Source: Glaciecola sp965660625 (GTDB lineage Bacteria; Pseudomonadota; Gammaproteobacteria; Enterobacterales; Alteromonadaceae). From it: DNA of 64,000 nucleotides. This document shows, piece by piece, positions 28,115 through 37,278 of this stretch. Under the pieces are notes generated by a model. The model did no database searches. It saw only the letters and a program-made list of their open reading frames with translations, and was not told the DNA's origin. A program made the position numbers and the translations under genes. The stretch lies in the NCBI GenBank assembly GCA_965660625.1, contig CBFIAR010000001.1:526637-590636 (forward strand). The letters run 5' to 3'. Each line of letters starts with the position of its first letter. Positions within the stretch are counted from its first letter, which is position 1.

Positions 28115-29809
28115 TTATTCGTCCTGTAATAACCAACCACGAACCACTTGTGCTGATAATTCAGGTTCATTGGCAACCAGAGCACGAACCGCTTTTAACA
28201 CATCTTCGTCTTTGCGTAAATTAGGTAACATTAATGAACCATCGGCTGCAAACCCAACTTGCGATTCATCAAATTCATCATTTAGTATGCTTAAAGGATC
28301 GTCACCTAAATCTAAATCTGATTCATCAAACTCATTCTCCGCAATGTTATTCTCTGGAAAAATGAGCTTCATCAACATAGGACGAACTACAAAGAAAATG
28401 AGTATAATAATCACCAGTGCGCCCAACACTAACTTGAGTATAGGCATAAAACGTTCTTGTTCCCAGAGCGGTGTTTCTTTAATTTCGCCCATATCGATTC
28501 TGTTAAACGGAATACTGACTACTTCTAATGAATCTCCGCGAGTCACGTCAAAACCAATGCCTCCTTGCAGCAAGCGACGAATATTGAGTACTTGCTCTTG
28601 GCTCATTGGCACACTTGATATGGTGCCATCGGCTGCCGTGACAGATGAGTGGTCAACAGCGACTGATACGCTCAAGCGACGGATGATGCCGGTTTGCTGC
28701 TTTGTATGGCTGATAGTGGTATCTAATTCGTAATTTCGAGTTTGTTCCTTACTGTTGCTGCCTGGAAGCGGAGAGGAATTACCACCCCCTACTGCATTTT
28801 CAGGGATGCTGGCGTCCATTGGTGGTTGATTTGATAATGCACCAGGAATACCAGCGATAACATTGCCCACATTACTTTGTTCGGAAATCATTTCGCTTCG
28901 AACGGCAGGAAGATCAGGATTGTAGCGACGTTGAGTTTGTTCGGTTGCTGTAAAGTCCATAGTGACATCAGCTTGCGCAGTGTAGTTTCCAAGCCCTAAA
29001 ACGGGAATTAAGATGGAGTCAATTTTTTCCATATATTCCGCTTCACGTCTTTTTTCTAACTCGTATTCTTTGCGTGCAGCTGAAGCACCAGCGTCTTGTG
29101 AACCGGAATTAAGTAGGCGACCATTGTTATCGGTCACCGTTACTCTGCTAGGCTCCATGCCTTGCACTGCTGAAGCTACGATATCAACAATAGAATTTAC
29201 TTCTTCAGCTGTAACAACATTGCCTCGACTAGCCGTTACCACCACGGTCGCACTGCCTTTTTTCTCTCTACGAGCAAAAACATTCTCTTTCGGTAAAGCC
29301 AGCAAAACCCGTGCTTTACCTATACCGTTCATATCTTCAATTGTGCGCGCAATTTGCTGTTCGCGAGCATGTTTTAATCGCTCCATTTCTACTCGCTGGC
29401 TAACCCCAAATCCCATATCTTGCATAATAATATCGGTGCCTTGCGAGGCTTCATTGCTAATTCCTTGACGCGCCATCCCAAATTTAGCGTCATTGAATCG
29501 TTCTTCAACGACGTAAACTGTATTACCTTCAAGTTTGTACTCAATTTCGCTTTGATCAAGAAAGTCCAAAGTTTCAATGAGTTCTTGAGTCGGCATTTGT
29601 GCCAAAGGGCGATACGTCGGCTCTTTTGACCAAAGGAAAACGAAAATAGCAATAACGATACAAATAACCAAAGTGACTACTAAGGTGATTTGACGCACCA
29701 TTTCAGTCGTACCTAACTGGTCCATGAGCGTCGACTTGCTATCAGCCGCATCATCCATACCGTCTAGACTGTTGGAGAGTGTTAGTTCAGTGCTTGCTGC
29801 TTCAGCCAC
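28115..29809 (-). CDS. fliF: Flagellar MS-ring protein FliF
   Basis: FliF forms the MS ring. The 564-residue protein has two membrane segments (about 41-63, TLVVTLVICIVIAIFVFLW, and about 452-474, ILKLVLGALVIIILIFFVV), ring-building YscJ-like motifs in the periplasmic part (including VLLALPKENVFARREKKGSA) and a C-terminal cytoplasmic FliG-binding tail ending in VVRGWLLQDE. The start codon is GTG. It lies 11 bases after fliE. Confidence 0.97.
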   Translation of the reverse strand: MAEAASTELTLSNSLDGMDDAADSKSTLMDQLGTTEMVRQITLVVTLVICIVIAIFVFLWSKEPTYRPLAQMPTQELIETLDFLDQSEIEYKLEGNTVYVVEERFNDAKFGMARQGISNEASQGTDIIMQDMGFGVSQRVEMERLKHAREQQIARTIEDMNGIGKARVLLALPKENVFARREKKGSATVVVTASRGNVVTAEEVNSIVDIVASAVQGMEPSRVTVTDNNGRLLNSGSQDAGASAARKEYELEKRREAEYMEKIDSILIPVLGLGNYTAQADVTMDFTATEQTQRRYNPDLPAVRSEMISEQSNVGNVIAGIPGALSNQPPMDASIPENAVGGGNSSPLPGSNSKEQTRNYELDTTISHTKQQTGIIRRLSVSVAVDHSSVTAADGTISSVPMSQEQVLNIRRLLQGGIGFDVTRGDSLEVVSIPFNRIDMGEIKETPLWEQERFMPILKLVLGALVIIILIFFVVRPMLMKLIFPENNIAENEFDESDLDLGDDPLSILNDEFDESQVGFAADGSLMLPNLRKDEDVLKAVRALVANEPELSAQVVRGWLLQDE

Positions 29810-29820
29810 GAGTTACTTCC

Positions 29821-30147
29821 TTAAACTGGCATGTTCATTATAGTTTTATAGGCTTCAAGTACTTTGTTACGCACTTGCATCGTTGCTTCAAAAGCAATAC
29901 CTGACTTCTCTTTTGCAATCATCACGTCGGCTAAGCTTAAATTTGTATCGCCCATATCAAATGCTGTTTGCATCTCGCGCGATTCTTTTTGTAAGCCATT
30001 AACATTATTAAGCGCTTGACTAAGCATGTCAGAAAATTGGCTTGCGGATGTATTGCCTTGAATTCCCGGCACATCCATTTTGAGTGGCTTAATATCGCCA
30101 ACCATTGCTTGCATTTCCTGGTAAATAGCATTCGCTTTGATGTCCAT
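29821..30147 (-). CDS. fliE: Flagellar hook-basal body protein FliE
   Basis: FliE joins the MS ring to the rod. The 108-residue protein shows the family pattern, with a central FSDMLSQALNNVNGLQKESR and the C-terminal MQVRNKVLEAYKTIMNMPV that is highly conserved. It heads the fliE-F-G-H-I-J genes. A textbook sigma-54 promoter lies 56 bases upstream of its ATG, so it is almost certainly an early FlrA- or FlrC-dependent operon. Confidence 0.96.
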   Translation of the reverse strand: MDIKANAIYQEMQAMVGDIKPLKMDVPGIQGNTSASQFSDMLSQALNNVNGLQKESREMQTAFDMGDTNLSLADVMIAKEKSGIAFEATMQVRNKVLEAYKTIMNMPV

Positions 30148-30202
30148 TACACAACCTCTAGTGTCATAATTTTGAATAAATTACTTTGTCTACAGTTGAT
30201 TT

Positions 30203-30218
30203 TGCAAATACAGTGCCA
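30203..30218 (-). promoter_or_regulatory. Sigma-54 promoter for the fliE operon
   Basis: The minus strand reads TGGCACTGTATTTGCA, a perfect match to TGGCAC-N5-TTGCA with correct spacing. It is 56 bases upstream of the fliE ATG. The adjacent activators FlrA and FlrC are both sigma-54 dependent. Confidence 0.87.
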
Positions 30219-30282
30219 GTTTATTTATTTCAATAATTTCAATTACTTAATTTTTCATTGGCGTGTGTGGTTTTTAGGTGAC

Positions 30283-30309
30283 AAAAAAATGCCGCTAAAG
30301 GTTAGCGGC
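30283..30309 (-). terminator. Intrinsic terminator after flrC
   Basis: Perfect 8-bp stem GCCGCTAA / TTAGCGGC with a 3-base loop (30291-30309). On the minus strand it is followed by ATTTTTTTG. It ends the flrB-flrC transcript and isolates the fliE promoter just beyond it. Confidence 0.88.
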
Positions 30310-30366
30310 TAATAGGGATGGACAGTCTGTCTGCAGTGCTCACTAATGAGCATGTTCGAAAACGGC

Positions 30367-31758
30367 TTAGTTGGGAACTTCGATGCCAGACTCACGCATG
30401 CGAGCTAGTTTATAACGCAGCGTTCTAGGGCTTATTCCAAGCTTTTCAGCAACGTCTTTGCGCTTGCCATTAAACACTTGCAGCGCGTCCAAAATGATCT
30501 GATGTTCTTGGAATCGTAGTTCCGATCCTAATAAACTCTTATCGACAGCATCCTCTGGTTCTAAGGTATGATTTGCCATATCAGGGGATGAAGAAGTAAA
30601 CATAGTCGAGGTTGTTCTTTCAACATTATGTGTAGCTTCAATCATTAAGTCTTCATTACCAATTTTGCCATTTTCAGTTAAAATCAACGCACGCTGGATC
30701 ACATTTTCTAGCTCTCTGACGTTACCAGGCCAAGTGTGCTGCATCAGTTTATGCTGCGCAGCCATTGTAATATCTGGAACGGGAATGCCTTGTGCAGCCG
30801 CGTGGCGCTGGACCATATGTTTGGCTAAAGGGATAATATCGCCAATGCGTTGTGCAAGTGGTTGCCAAGTAATGGGAAAAACATTGAGTCGATAATATAA
30901 ATCTTCTCTAAATTTACCATCATCAACGGCTAATTTTAAATCTCGGTTACTGGTTGCAATTACCCTAACATTTAACGAAATGGTTTTACGACCACCGAGT
31001 CTCTCTACTTCTCTCTCTTGCAATACGCGCAGAATTTTTGCTTGTAACGCTAAATCCATTTCAGTAATTTCATCTAGTAATAAAGTGCCACCCTGGGCTT
31101 GTTCAAATTTACCTGGACAAGCTTGTACGGCTCCAGTGAAAGCGCCTTTTTCGTAGCCAAACAAAGTGGCCTCCAGCATATTTTCAGGAATCGCCGCACA
31201 GTTAATTGCAACGAAAACAGACTGACTTCGAGCGCTTTGGTCATGAATATAACGCGATAACACTTCTTTACCTGAACCACTTGGACCAAGAACCATAACA
31301 GTTGCTTCTGATTTAGCGACTTTTCTGGCTAACTCAAGCATACGAATACTAGAAGGGTCTGCAACAATCGGCGTTTTTGACTCCACTTTTTGCGCAGGCG
31401 CATAACGCCCGACTAAGTTGAGCAATACTTCTGGTGCAAAAGGTTTTGACAAATAGTCCGTCGCGCCATCGCGCATTGCTTGAATGGCATCATCTATGTT
31501 CGCAAATGCCGTCATCAGTAAAACGGGGAGTTTAGGATATTTAGCTTTCACACTCTTAAGTAATGATAATCCGCTCATTGCGCCCATCTGAATATCGCTA
31601 ACAACCAAATCAAACTGATTATTGTCGGCAAGCTTTAGCATTGCGTTTTCAGCACAATCAACCGGAGTCACTTGATAACCACCCAATAGTAGGGTGTCAA
31701 CTAAAGCTTCTCTTAGCCCATGATCGTCTTCGACTATTAGTATTTTGGTTTTGCTCAT
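30367..31758 (-). CDS. flrC: Sigma-54-dependent response regulator FlrC (FleR)
   Basis: FlrC activates middle flagellar genes when phosphorylated by FlrB. The 463-residue protein has a receiver domain with D11/D12 and phospho-acceptor D55 (LVVSDIQMG), an AAA+ domain with GPSGSGKEVLSRYIH and the GAFTGA loop near residue 206, and a C-terminal Fis-type helix-turn-helix (RKDVAEKLGISPRTLRYKLA). Its ATG overlaps the flrB stop by four bases. A terminator follows. Confidence 0.95.
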   Translation of the reverse strand: MSKTKILIVEDDHGLREALVDTLLLGGYQVTPVDCAENAMLKLADNNQFDLVVSDIQMGAMSGLSLLKSVKAKYPKLPVLLMTAFANIDDAIQAMRDGATDYLSKPFAPEVLLNLVGRYAPAQKVESKTPIVADPSSIRMLELARKVAKSEATVMVLGPSGSGKEVLSRYIHDQSARSQSVFVAINCAAIPENMLEATLFGYEKGAFTGAVQACPGKFEQAQGGTLLLDEITEMDLALQAKILRVLQEREVERLGGRKTISLNVRVIATSNRDLKLAVDDGKFREDLYYRLNVFPITWQPLAQRIGDIIPLAKHMVQRHAAAQGIPVPDITMAAQHKLMQHTWPGNVRELENVIQRALILTENGKIGNEDLMIEATHNVERTTSTMFTSSSPDMANHTLEPEDAVDKSLLGSELRFQEHQIILDALQVFNGKRKDVAEKLGISPRTLRYKLARMRESGIEVPN

Positions 31759-32987
31759 ATTGCTACTCCTTGATGAACGTCATTTGAGTATATTTGGAAT
31801 TCATTTTTAGTCAGAATGCAGGGAAGTAATAGGGTAAAACAAGCGCCCTTACCCTCTTTATTATTGGCGGCTTTTACAAAGCCATGATGGGATTTCGCTA
31901 CCGACTTAACAACCGCTAATCCCAAACCAGTGCCCTGTGTTTTTGTGGTAAAAAACGGCTCGAAGATACTGTCCATTTGATGCTCTGACAAACCACAGCC
32001 TTGATCCTTGATTTGAATACTTATATATGGCGCACCACTCTCCTCTACAATATCGGTAACAACTTCAATTACGTCACCTTCTTGTGACACTTCAATGGCA
32101 TTGTGAAGTAAATTACTGATAGCGCCGGTCAGTGCAGTTTCATTTCCCATTAATTGGTGCAAAGACGCCTTTTCGTCGAGTTTTAATTGAATATTCTTGG
32201 TCACCAACAAAGCATCAACCGCTTCAGCACCATTAAGCATAACTTGCGATACGGTCAGTGGTGCGACAATTTGCTGCTCACCACTTTTTGCAAACAGAAG
32301 CATGTCATTAACCTGGCTTTCTAGATCTTTCAGACGATTCTGCAGATTTGTCGTAAAGCGGTCCGCCATAGGATGTTTTAAATTCAGTGAACGCAGATTA
32401 GCGGCATAAAGCATCGCAGAGGAGAGTGGTGTTCTGACTTGGTGCGCCAAAGATGCAACCATTTTGCCTAAGGAAGATAAACGCTGTAAATGGCTGATGC
32501 GGCTCTGCAACTCGCGAGTTTCAGTAAGGTCGGTGAGTACAATAAGTTGACCTTTTTCTTCCACTAAAGGCGTAATTGAAATTTTTACTTTGCGCCCGTC
32601 ACGCAAGGAAACTTCATGTCCATCGTCTGCTTGGGGTTTGAATGAACGCAAGATAATCTCGCGCCACAGCTCTTTTTCTAATGGTTCACCGAGCAATTCA
32701 ACCGCCTGCTGATTAGCTTGTTTAATGCGACCTTTTTGATCGAGAACGATAACGCCTGCTGGCATAACCTCTAGCAAATGATTGAGTCGTTTCGCTTTGT
32801 TATTAAGTTCTTCAACGGTATCGTCGCTTTGCACCATTTGAGGTTGTGCAATTGCTTCTGCACCAACACTGACAACAGATACCGGTTTGTCCAAACTGAC
32901 AGGCTTAAAAACAGTATTTAGGCGAGTACCGAATGACAATTGATCTTTTGAATCAATGACGAAAAAATTACTGGTTAACTGCGACAT
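31755..32987 (-). CDS. flrB: Flagellar sensor histidine kinase FlrB (FleS)
   Basis: FlrB phosphorylates FlrC. The 410-residue protein has no membrane segment, so it senses an internal state, probably completion of the basal body. A PAS domain (about 65-165, LLEVMPAGVIVLDQKGRIKQ) is followed by a HisKA domain with H182 (LAHQVRTPLSSAM) and a HATPase domain with the N-box NLLHNAIEVS, DQGCGLS and GTGLGLAVVKS. A sigma-54-like promoter lies 41 bases upstream of its ATG, in line with FlrA control. Confidence 0.95.
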   Translation of the reverse strand: MSQLTSNFFVIDSKDQLSFGTRLNTVFKPVSLDKPVSVVSVGAEAIAQPQMVQSDDTVEELNNKAKRLNHLLEVMPAGVIVLDQKGRIKQANQQAVELLGEPLEKELWREIILRSFKPQADDGHEVSLRDGRKVKISITPLVEEKGQLIVLTDLTETRELQSRISHLQRLSSLGKMVASLAHQVRTPLSSAMLYAANLRSLNLKHPMADRFTTNLQNRLKDLESQVNDMLLFAKSGEQQIVAPLTVSQVMLNGAEAVDALLVTKNIQLKLDEKASLHQLMGNETALTGAISNLLHNAIEVSQEGDVIEVVTDIVEESGAPYISIQIKDQGCGLSEHQMDSIFEPFFTTKTQGTGLGLAVVKSVAKSHHGFVKAANNKEGKGACFTLLLPCILTKNEFQIYSNDVHQGVAI

Positions 32988-33027
32988 AACCCTATGATTA
33001 CCTCAACGACTGGATGTACTGAGATAA

Positions 33028-33043
33028 TGCAGGAGCCATGCCA
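33028..33043 (-). promoter_or_regulatory. Candidate sigma-54 promoter for flrB-flrC
   Basis: The minus strand reads TGGCATGGCTCCTGCA. GG and GC are ten bases apart and two bases differ from consensus. It is placed 41 bases before the flrB ATG and about 90 bases after the flrA stop, as expected for FlrA-activated flrBC. Confidence 0.62.
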
Positions 33044-33134
33044 AATGTTATCCATCTGATTTTCATGGCTTTTTATGTTTTATAGCAGCTTAATCACTGT
33101 CAATAAAATGACTAGGGTAATAAATATGGAAGTG

Positions 33135-34568
33135 TTATTGACGGCTTATTTCGTATTTACGCATTTTTTCAACTAGGGTTGTTCTGCGCATACCCAGTTG
33201 ATCAGCGGCTCTTGCGACAATCCATTCCTGCTGTTCCAATGCTTGCGATATCAGATTAATCTCAAGGTCTGATAAGTATTCCTTTAAATTTACACCATCG
33301 GATGGCAGTGCAGTGTTTAGCACACCTATCTGACTCGCTTCTGCTCTATCATCTACTTGAGCTATGAAAAGCTCGTTGAGCGCTTCGCGCTCTTGTTGTG
33401 CTTCAGTTAACACACTTGGCGCTTGTTGCGTATCACCATATTGATACTTGACGGGTAATTCGCTTATACCAATTAATTTTTTTGGATATAGGATTGCTAA
33501 GCGTTCAACTAAATTTGATAGCTCTCTGACGTTACCAGGCCATGCATGTGACATTAACGAACGCATTGCGTCATCATTAAACTTAACGATAGTTTCATTG
33601 TTGTTTTCCAAACGAAGAGAAAGTTCCTGCAATAGCAAAGGAATATCTGCGGCACGTTCACGCAGCGCTGGACTCTCTATAGGAAAAACATTAATGCGAT
33701 AATACAGATCTTCTCTAAACGTATTTTCGCTTATCATCTCTTCAAGATTACGATGCGTTGCCGCAACAATACGCACATCACACTTAAGGGTTTTTGTACC
33801 ACCCACTCTTTCGAAAATGCGCTCTTGCAGCACGCGAAGTAACTTTACTTGCATTTGCAAAGGCATGTCACCAATTTCATCTAAAAAGAGTGTGCCTCCT
33901 TCTGCTAATTCGAAACGTCCTTTACGAGAGCCTATCGCGCCAGTAAAAGCCCCTTTTTCGTGCCCAAACAATTCACTTTCTAATAGTTCACCGGGGATTG
34001 CACCACAGTTTACTGGGATAAACGGGCCTTTTTGGCGATTCGATATATAGTGAATGTTACGCGCAATAACCTCTTTACCCGTGCCAGACTCACCGAGTAT
34101 TAGCACGTTGGCTTCTGAAGGAGCAACTTGCTCTATCAGAGATCGTACCTCTTTGATACCGTCGCTATTGCCGACTAAACTCCTAAATAGACGTGTTTTA
34201 CCAGTGCTTGTGGCAAGAGAAGGGGTATTCAGGCGATGGAAATCTTCGCACTTGTTTAACAATTCAACCAGAATTGGCTGCGTGATTGGTTCAAATAATG
34301 AGCCCATCATGTTTTTGTAATGTATTTCACTGCTTAATTGAAAACCAATATTAACAAAAGGAATGGCAGGAAATTTTTCAATGACGTCTTCCGTTAACTC
34401 AGGAACTTCGCCATCAATGAGAATAGCAACCAAGTCATTTTTATTCTCAATAGTCTTAATGCAGTGACTATAATCGCTATGGCTACAAGCCTCACCCATA
34501 AAAGTCAGTATTACATTCAGATTATTTTTACGAACTTCATTGTCGCTGATAATCAGAATTTCCTTCAT
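33135..34568 (-). CDS. flrA: Master flagellar regulator FlrA (FleQ)
   Basis: FlrA starts the flagellar cascade with sigma-54 and is inhibited by cyclic di-GMP in relatives. The 477-residue protein has an N-terminal FleQ-type pseudo-receiver (about 1-120) without the full acidic pocket, an AAA+ domain with GESGTGKEVIARNIH and a GAFTGA loop near residue 207, and a C-terminal Fis-type helix-turn-helix (RAADQLGMRRTTLVEKMRKY). AGGT lies before the ATG. It is monocistronic here: a terminator lies upstream, and flrB has its own promoter downstream. Confidence 0.96.
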   Translation of the reverse strand: MKEILIISDNEVRKNNLNVILTFMGEACSHSDYSHCIKTIENKNDLVAILIDGEVPELTEDVIEKFPAIPFVNIGFQLSSEIHYKNMMGSLFEPITQPILVELLNKCEDFHRLNTPSLATSTGKTRLFRSLVGNSDGIKEVRSLIEQVAPSEANVLILGESGTGKEVIARNIHYISNRQKGPFIPVNCGAIPGELLESELFGHEKGAFTGAIGSRKGRFELAEGGTLFLDEIGDMPLQMQVKLLRVLQERIFERVGGTKTLKCDVRIVAATHRNLEEMISENTFREDLYYRINVFPIESPALRERAADIPLLLQELSLRLENNNETIVKFNDDAMRSLMSHAWPGNVRELSNLVERLAILYPKKLIGISELPVKYQYGDTQQAPSVLTEAQQEREALNELFIAQVDDRAEASQIGVLNTALPSDGVNLKEYLSDLEINLISQALEQQEWIVARAADQLGMRRTTLVEKMRKYEISRQ

Positions 34569-34675
34569 TGCTACCTCAGTTGAATTTCTTTCTTAGTCAG
34601 TGTACGGGGTGTAGATCAATCTTTAACGTCTACTCATGGTGATACATGTTATCTTATAACTAAAGGAATGCCATC

Positions 34676-34701
34676 AAAAAAAGCGGCTAAGCCGCTTTTT
34701 T
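34676..34701. terminator. Bidirectional terminator after the atypical flagellin gene
   Basis: AAAAAAAGCGGC-TAA-GCCGCTTTTTT, a strong GC-rich stem with A-tract and T-tract on both sides. On the minus strand it ends transcription from the flagellin-like gene about 75 bases after its stop and shields the flrA promoter. Confidence 0.9.
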
Positions 34702-34776
34702 ATGTTGATATATCAATAGAAACTTAATCATCGAGTGCAGGAATTTGGCAAAGTCGCTTATCAACTTTCTCTATGC

Positions 34777-35577
34777 TTAGCCTAATAACGCTAAAACTTG
34801 TCCTTGCTGTTGATTGGCTTGCGCCTGCACACTCAAGGAAGCCTGACCTTGAACCTGAGCGGCTGCCATATCGCTAGTTGCTTGGGCATAGTCGAGGTCC
34901 TGAATGCGACTTCTAGCCGATTGAGCATTAATACTCGATTCAGTCAAAACACGAGCTGCACTGGCAAACTGATTTTGCGCTGCGCCAAGGTCACCACGAA
35001 AGCCACCAATGGTTTCTAAAGAGGCGTCAGCAATATCAAGGGCTTGTTGGCGTGATTCTGCATTGGTAACATCAATACTGAGTAAATCACTAATAGAATT
35101 ACTCACATTATTGGTTTCAACGTCGATATTATTACCTGAGGAACTGCTAATCAGAAAGCTAATATCTTGGCCACCAGACAACAGTGGCTTACCTGCAAAA
35201 TCGGTTTGCTCAACCGTTAAATTAATGTTCTCTTGTAATGCACTGATTTCACTTTGCAGCGCTTGACGGTCAGCATCATTCAGCGCGCCGTTACCAGCCT
35301 GCACAGTCAGCTCTCGTATGCGATTAGCGTCATCAGTAATGTTAGCTAAGCCAGATTCCGCAACCTGAGTAAGCGATATACCATCATAAGCATTAGATAT
35401 TGCTTGACGGCTTCCTTCTGCTTGTGACGTTAAGCGATCAATTATTAGCTGTGCAGCTGGGCCATCTGTTGCACTATTAACTTGTTTACCCGACGCTAAC
35501 TTTTCCATTAAGTTAGACTGTTTCTGCTGAACTTGCTGCAACAAGCTACCGGTAGAATTGTTATCAAACTTTATCAT
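34777..35577 (-). CDS. Atypical short flagellin-family protein
   Basis: A 266-residue protein with flagellin N- and C-terminal helical domains. The N-terminal part has MEKLASGKQVNSATDGPAAQ, parallel to the usual FERLSSGFRINRASDDAAG. The C-terminal part has ESSINAQSARSRIQDLDYAQ and ends QQGQVLALLG instead of QRPQAALSLLQ. It lacks the conserved MSLFVNTNVSALNAQR start of true filament flagellins and has only a small D1 connector. It could be a minor filament subunit, a junction-like protein or a regulatory decoy. The ATG at 35577 is chosen because GGAGG lies just before it, inside the open stretch that begins at 35589. A clear sigma-28 promoter precedes it. Confidence 0.8.
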   Translation of the reverse strand: MIKFDNNSTGSLLQQVQQKQSNLMEKLASGKQVNSATDGPAAQLIIDRLTSQAEGSRQAISNAYDGISLTQVAESGLANITDDANRIRELTVQAGNGALNDADRQALQSEISALQENINLTVEQTDFAGKPLLSGGQDISFLISSSSGNNIDVETNNVSNSISDLLSIDVTNAESRQQALDIADASLETIGGFRGDLGAAQNQFASAARVLTESSINAQSARSRIQDLDYAQATSDMAAAQVQGQASLSVQAQANQQQGQVLALLG

Positions 35578-35713
35578 GACTGCCTCCATTACTGCTTATT
35601 AAGAGCATTAAGCTCGTTTTATCTCTTCCTCTCAGTGAGAGATAAGAACGACAGATAGTCATCAACGTTGTCGACGACTACCATATACCTCAAATATACC
35701 ACCCCGTATCAGT

Positions 35714-35740
35714 TTATCGGCAACAAATTAGTCATCTTTA
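35714..35740 (-). promoter_or_regulatory. Sigma-28 (FliA) promoter of the atypical flagellin gene
   Basis: The minus strand reads TAAAGATG, 11 bases, GCCGATAA. The -10 is perfect and the -35 matches six of eight positions of TAAAGTTT, with correct spacing. It lies about 137 bases before the chosen ATG. Confidence 0.82.
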
Positions 35741-35837
35741 GTTTTTTTTCAATTTTATTACATTAAAGATTAATGAATACTGAATGGATTGTTTGTTATA
35801 AAGACGTTTTATTTGCATAAAAAAATGAGTGTAAGAA

Positions 35838-35855
35838 GAGCGCCTACAAGCGCTC
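35838..35855 (-). terminator. Weak hairpin downstream of the lipoprotein/flagellin intergenic region
   Basis: GAGCGC-CTACAA-GCGCTC, a 6-bp perfect stem. On the minus strand a seven-T run follows only after about a dozen bases, so it is a poor terminator for the lipoprotein gene that ends at 35942. The rest of 35590-35941 (352 bases, no gene) holds the sigma-28 promoter and otherwise nothing clear. Confidence 0.35.
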
Positions 35856-35941
35856 CTTCGAGCAAGCGACTCAAACTTATCTTAACCCCCTTGCCTCTTT
35901 TTGCACGTCTCAAAAATACACAGGTTTAATAGACGCTGATA

Positions 35942-37114
35942 TTATTCGTTTAAGCTGTGAATTTTAGCTTGATAGCGTCTTTCATCATCCGTCACATAGG
36001 CAAGCTCTTTTGCCTTTTGTAATGCGCTCCTAGCTGCTTTGAAGCGGTTTTGTTTTACATAAAGCTTGGCTAAGTTATACAAAGGTTCATGCAAATATGG
36101 ACCATAATTGCTGCTTTTTAACAAGTAGCTTTCCGCCAGCTTGTATTCGCCCTTTTCAAACTGAGCAATGCCACGAGATAGCCAAGTATAGGGATTATCA
36201 TCAATAATGTGCTGAATCTTGCTTCTTAGCAGTGCTGCACGTTTTGTATCTCCAGCGTTCACTAGCATTGTGGCAAAATTGTCAATGGCAGAAAATGACA
36301 CTAGATTATTTTTATCCATGAAATCGTAAACGAGATAGGCATATTCTGAATGTCCTTTTCGATTGTATAGAATAGCCATTAAGTTAAGCGTTTCCGGATA
36401 CAGTGGATCAATCGTATTTGCCTGTAAAGCATATGAAAAAGCAAGGTCTATGTGACCAGCAATAACGGCTTCACTTGCCCGGTTATTCCAATACATGACC
36501 ATCAGTTCATCTGACGAGACGACTTTCGAAATAAAGGAGTCTTTAGTTCTAAAGTAGTCAATAGTAATCGCATTGCTTAACCAATAATCGCCTGTTGTTT
36601 GCGGAATATCCATTATAGTTAAGTTGACATGTGTAGAAACCAGTTGAACATTTTCATACTCTTGATACGTAGGCGCACTATTGATCCTATTATATTGAAA
36701 TCGTAAACCGGCTTCTTTTACAAAGGCCGTTGACAAAATTGCTAATGACAAACAGTTACCGGTCCTTTGTTCAAATGCATCCCTTGCAGTGAGCGTGTCG
36801 CCTTGAAAATTAAATCCCGTACTAAATTCTTGTATATAGTTCGCCACCCTCACATGAGGCCGAATTGATTGATTTTGATGAGCATTAAAATAATTTAAGA
36901 AACGCATGCGTTGCGATGGAGTCAATGCAAAGATGTCTTCTGTATTGATTGCTTTTTCTTCAAATAAAGCGTGTTGAATTTCTGGAGGAGTTGGTAACTC
37001 AGTAATTACTAGCGGTTGTTTTTTTTTGCTGAGTTTGTGATAGTCATTACTGACACACGCACTTGTTAGGCCACTCAAGGCTGTTATAAGGAAGATGGTG
37101 TAAAACATTTTCAT
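35942..37114 (-). CDS. Lipoprotein with transglutaminase-like and TPR regions
   Basis: A 390-residue secreted protein. The N-terminal signal ends in GLTSAC (Cys20), a slightly non-standard lipobox, so it is probably a lipoprotein. Residues about 85-175 resemble a transglutaminase/papain-like fold with Cys121 in RTGNCLSLAILS and a His in VSTHVNL. Residues about 215-385 contain tetratricopeptide helices (ALQANTIDPLYPETLNLMAI; FEKGEYKLAESYLLKSS). It may bind or process an envelope protein. It is not a known flagellar gene. AGGAG precedes the ATG. It is separated from the S9 peptidase gene by a terminator, so the two are not clearly co-transcribed. Confidence 0.72.
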   Translation of the reverse strand: MKMFYTIFLITALSGLTSACVSNDYHKLSKKKQPLVITELPTPPEIQHALFEEKAINTEDIFALTPSQRMRFLNYFNAHQNQSIRPHVRVANYIQEFSTGFNFQGDTLTARDAFEQRTGNCLSLAILSTAFVKEAGLRFQYNRINSAPTYQEYENVQLVSTHVNLTIMDIPQTTGDYWLSNAITIDYFRTKDSFISKVVSSDELMVMYWNNRASEAVIAGHIDLAFSYALQANTIDPLYPETLNLMAILYNRKGHSEYAYLVYDFMDKNNLVSFSAIDNFATMLVNAGDTKRAALLRSKIQHIIDDNPYTWLSRGIAQFEKGEYKLAESYLLKSSNYGPYLHEPLYNLAKLYVKQNRFKAARSALQKAKELAYVTDDERRYQAKIHSLNE

Positions 37115-37183
37115 GGGTACTCTCCTGCCTAACGGCTACTCAAAGAGTAGTCAAATGTATCGCAAGAGTAAAGTAATACACAG

Positions 37184-37215
37184 AAAAAGCAGGTCGTTTA
37201 GACAGTAACGCCTGC
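37184..37215 (-). terminator. Intrinsic terminator after the S9 peptidase gene
   Basis: Minus-strand hairpin pairing GCAGG with CCTGC and, inside, CGTT with AACG (one bulged A), at 37189-37215, followed by TTTTT. It lies about 65 bases after the peptidase stop and about 70 bases before the lipoprotein start. Confidence 0.65.
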
Positions 37216-37278
37216 CTTGTGTTCAACAATTTAAGGATATGCTCCACTGCGGTTATGCAGTTAAAGACGCCTTTCTAT

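Noticed and set aside
27879..28733. 284-codon plus-strand frame opposite fliG-fliF
   Set aside because: Antisense shadow of two well-supported flagellar genes with biased codons; no recognisable protein.
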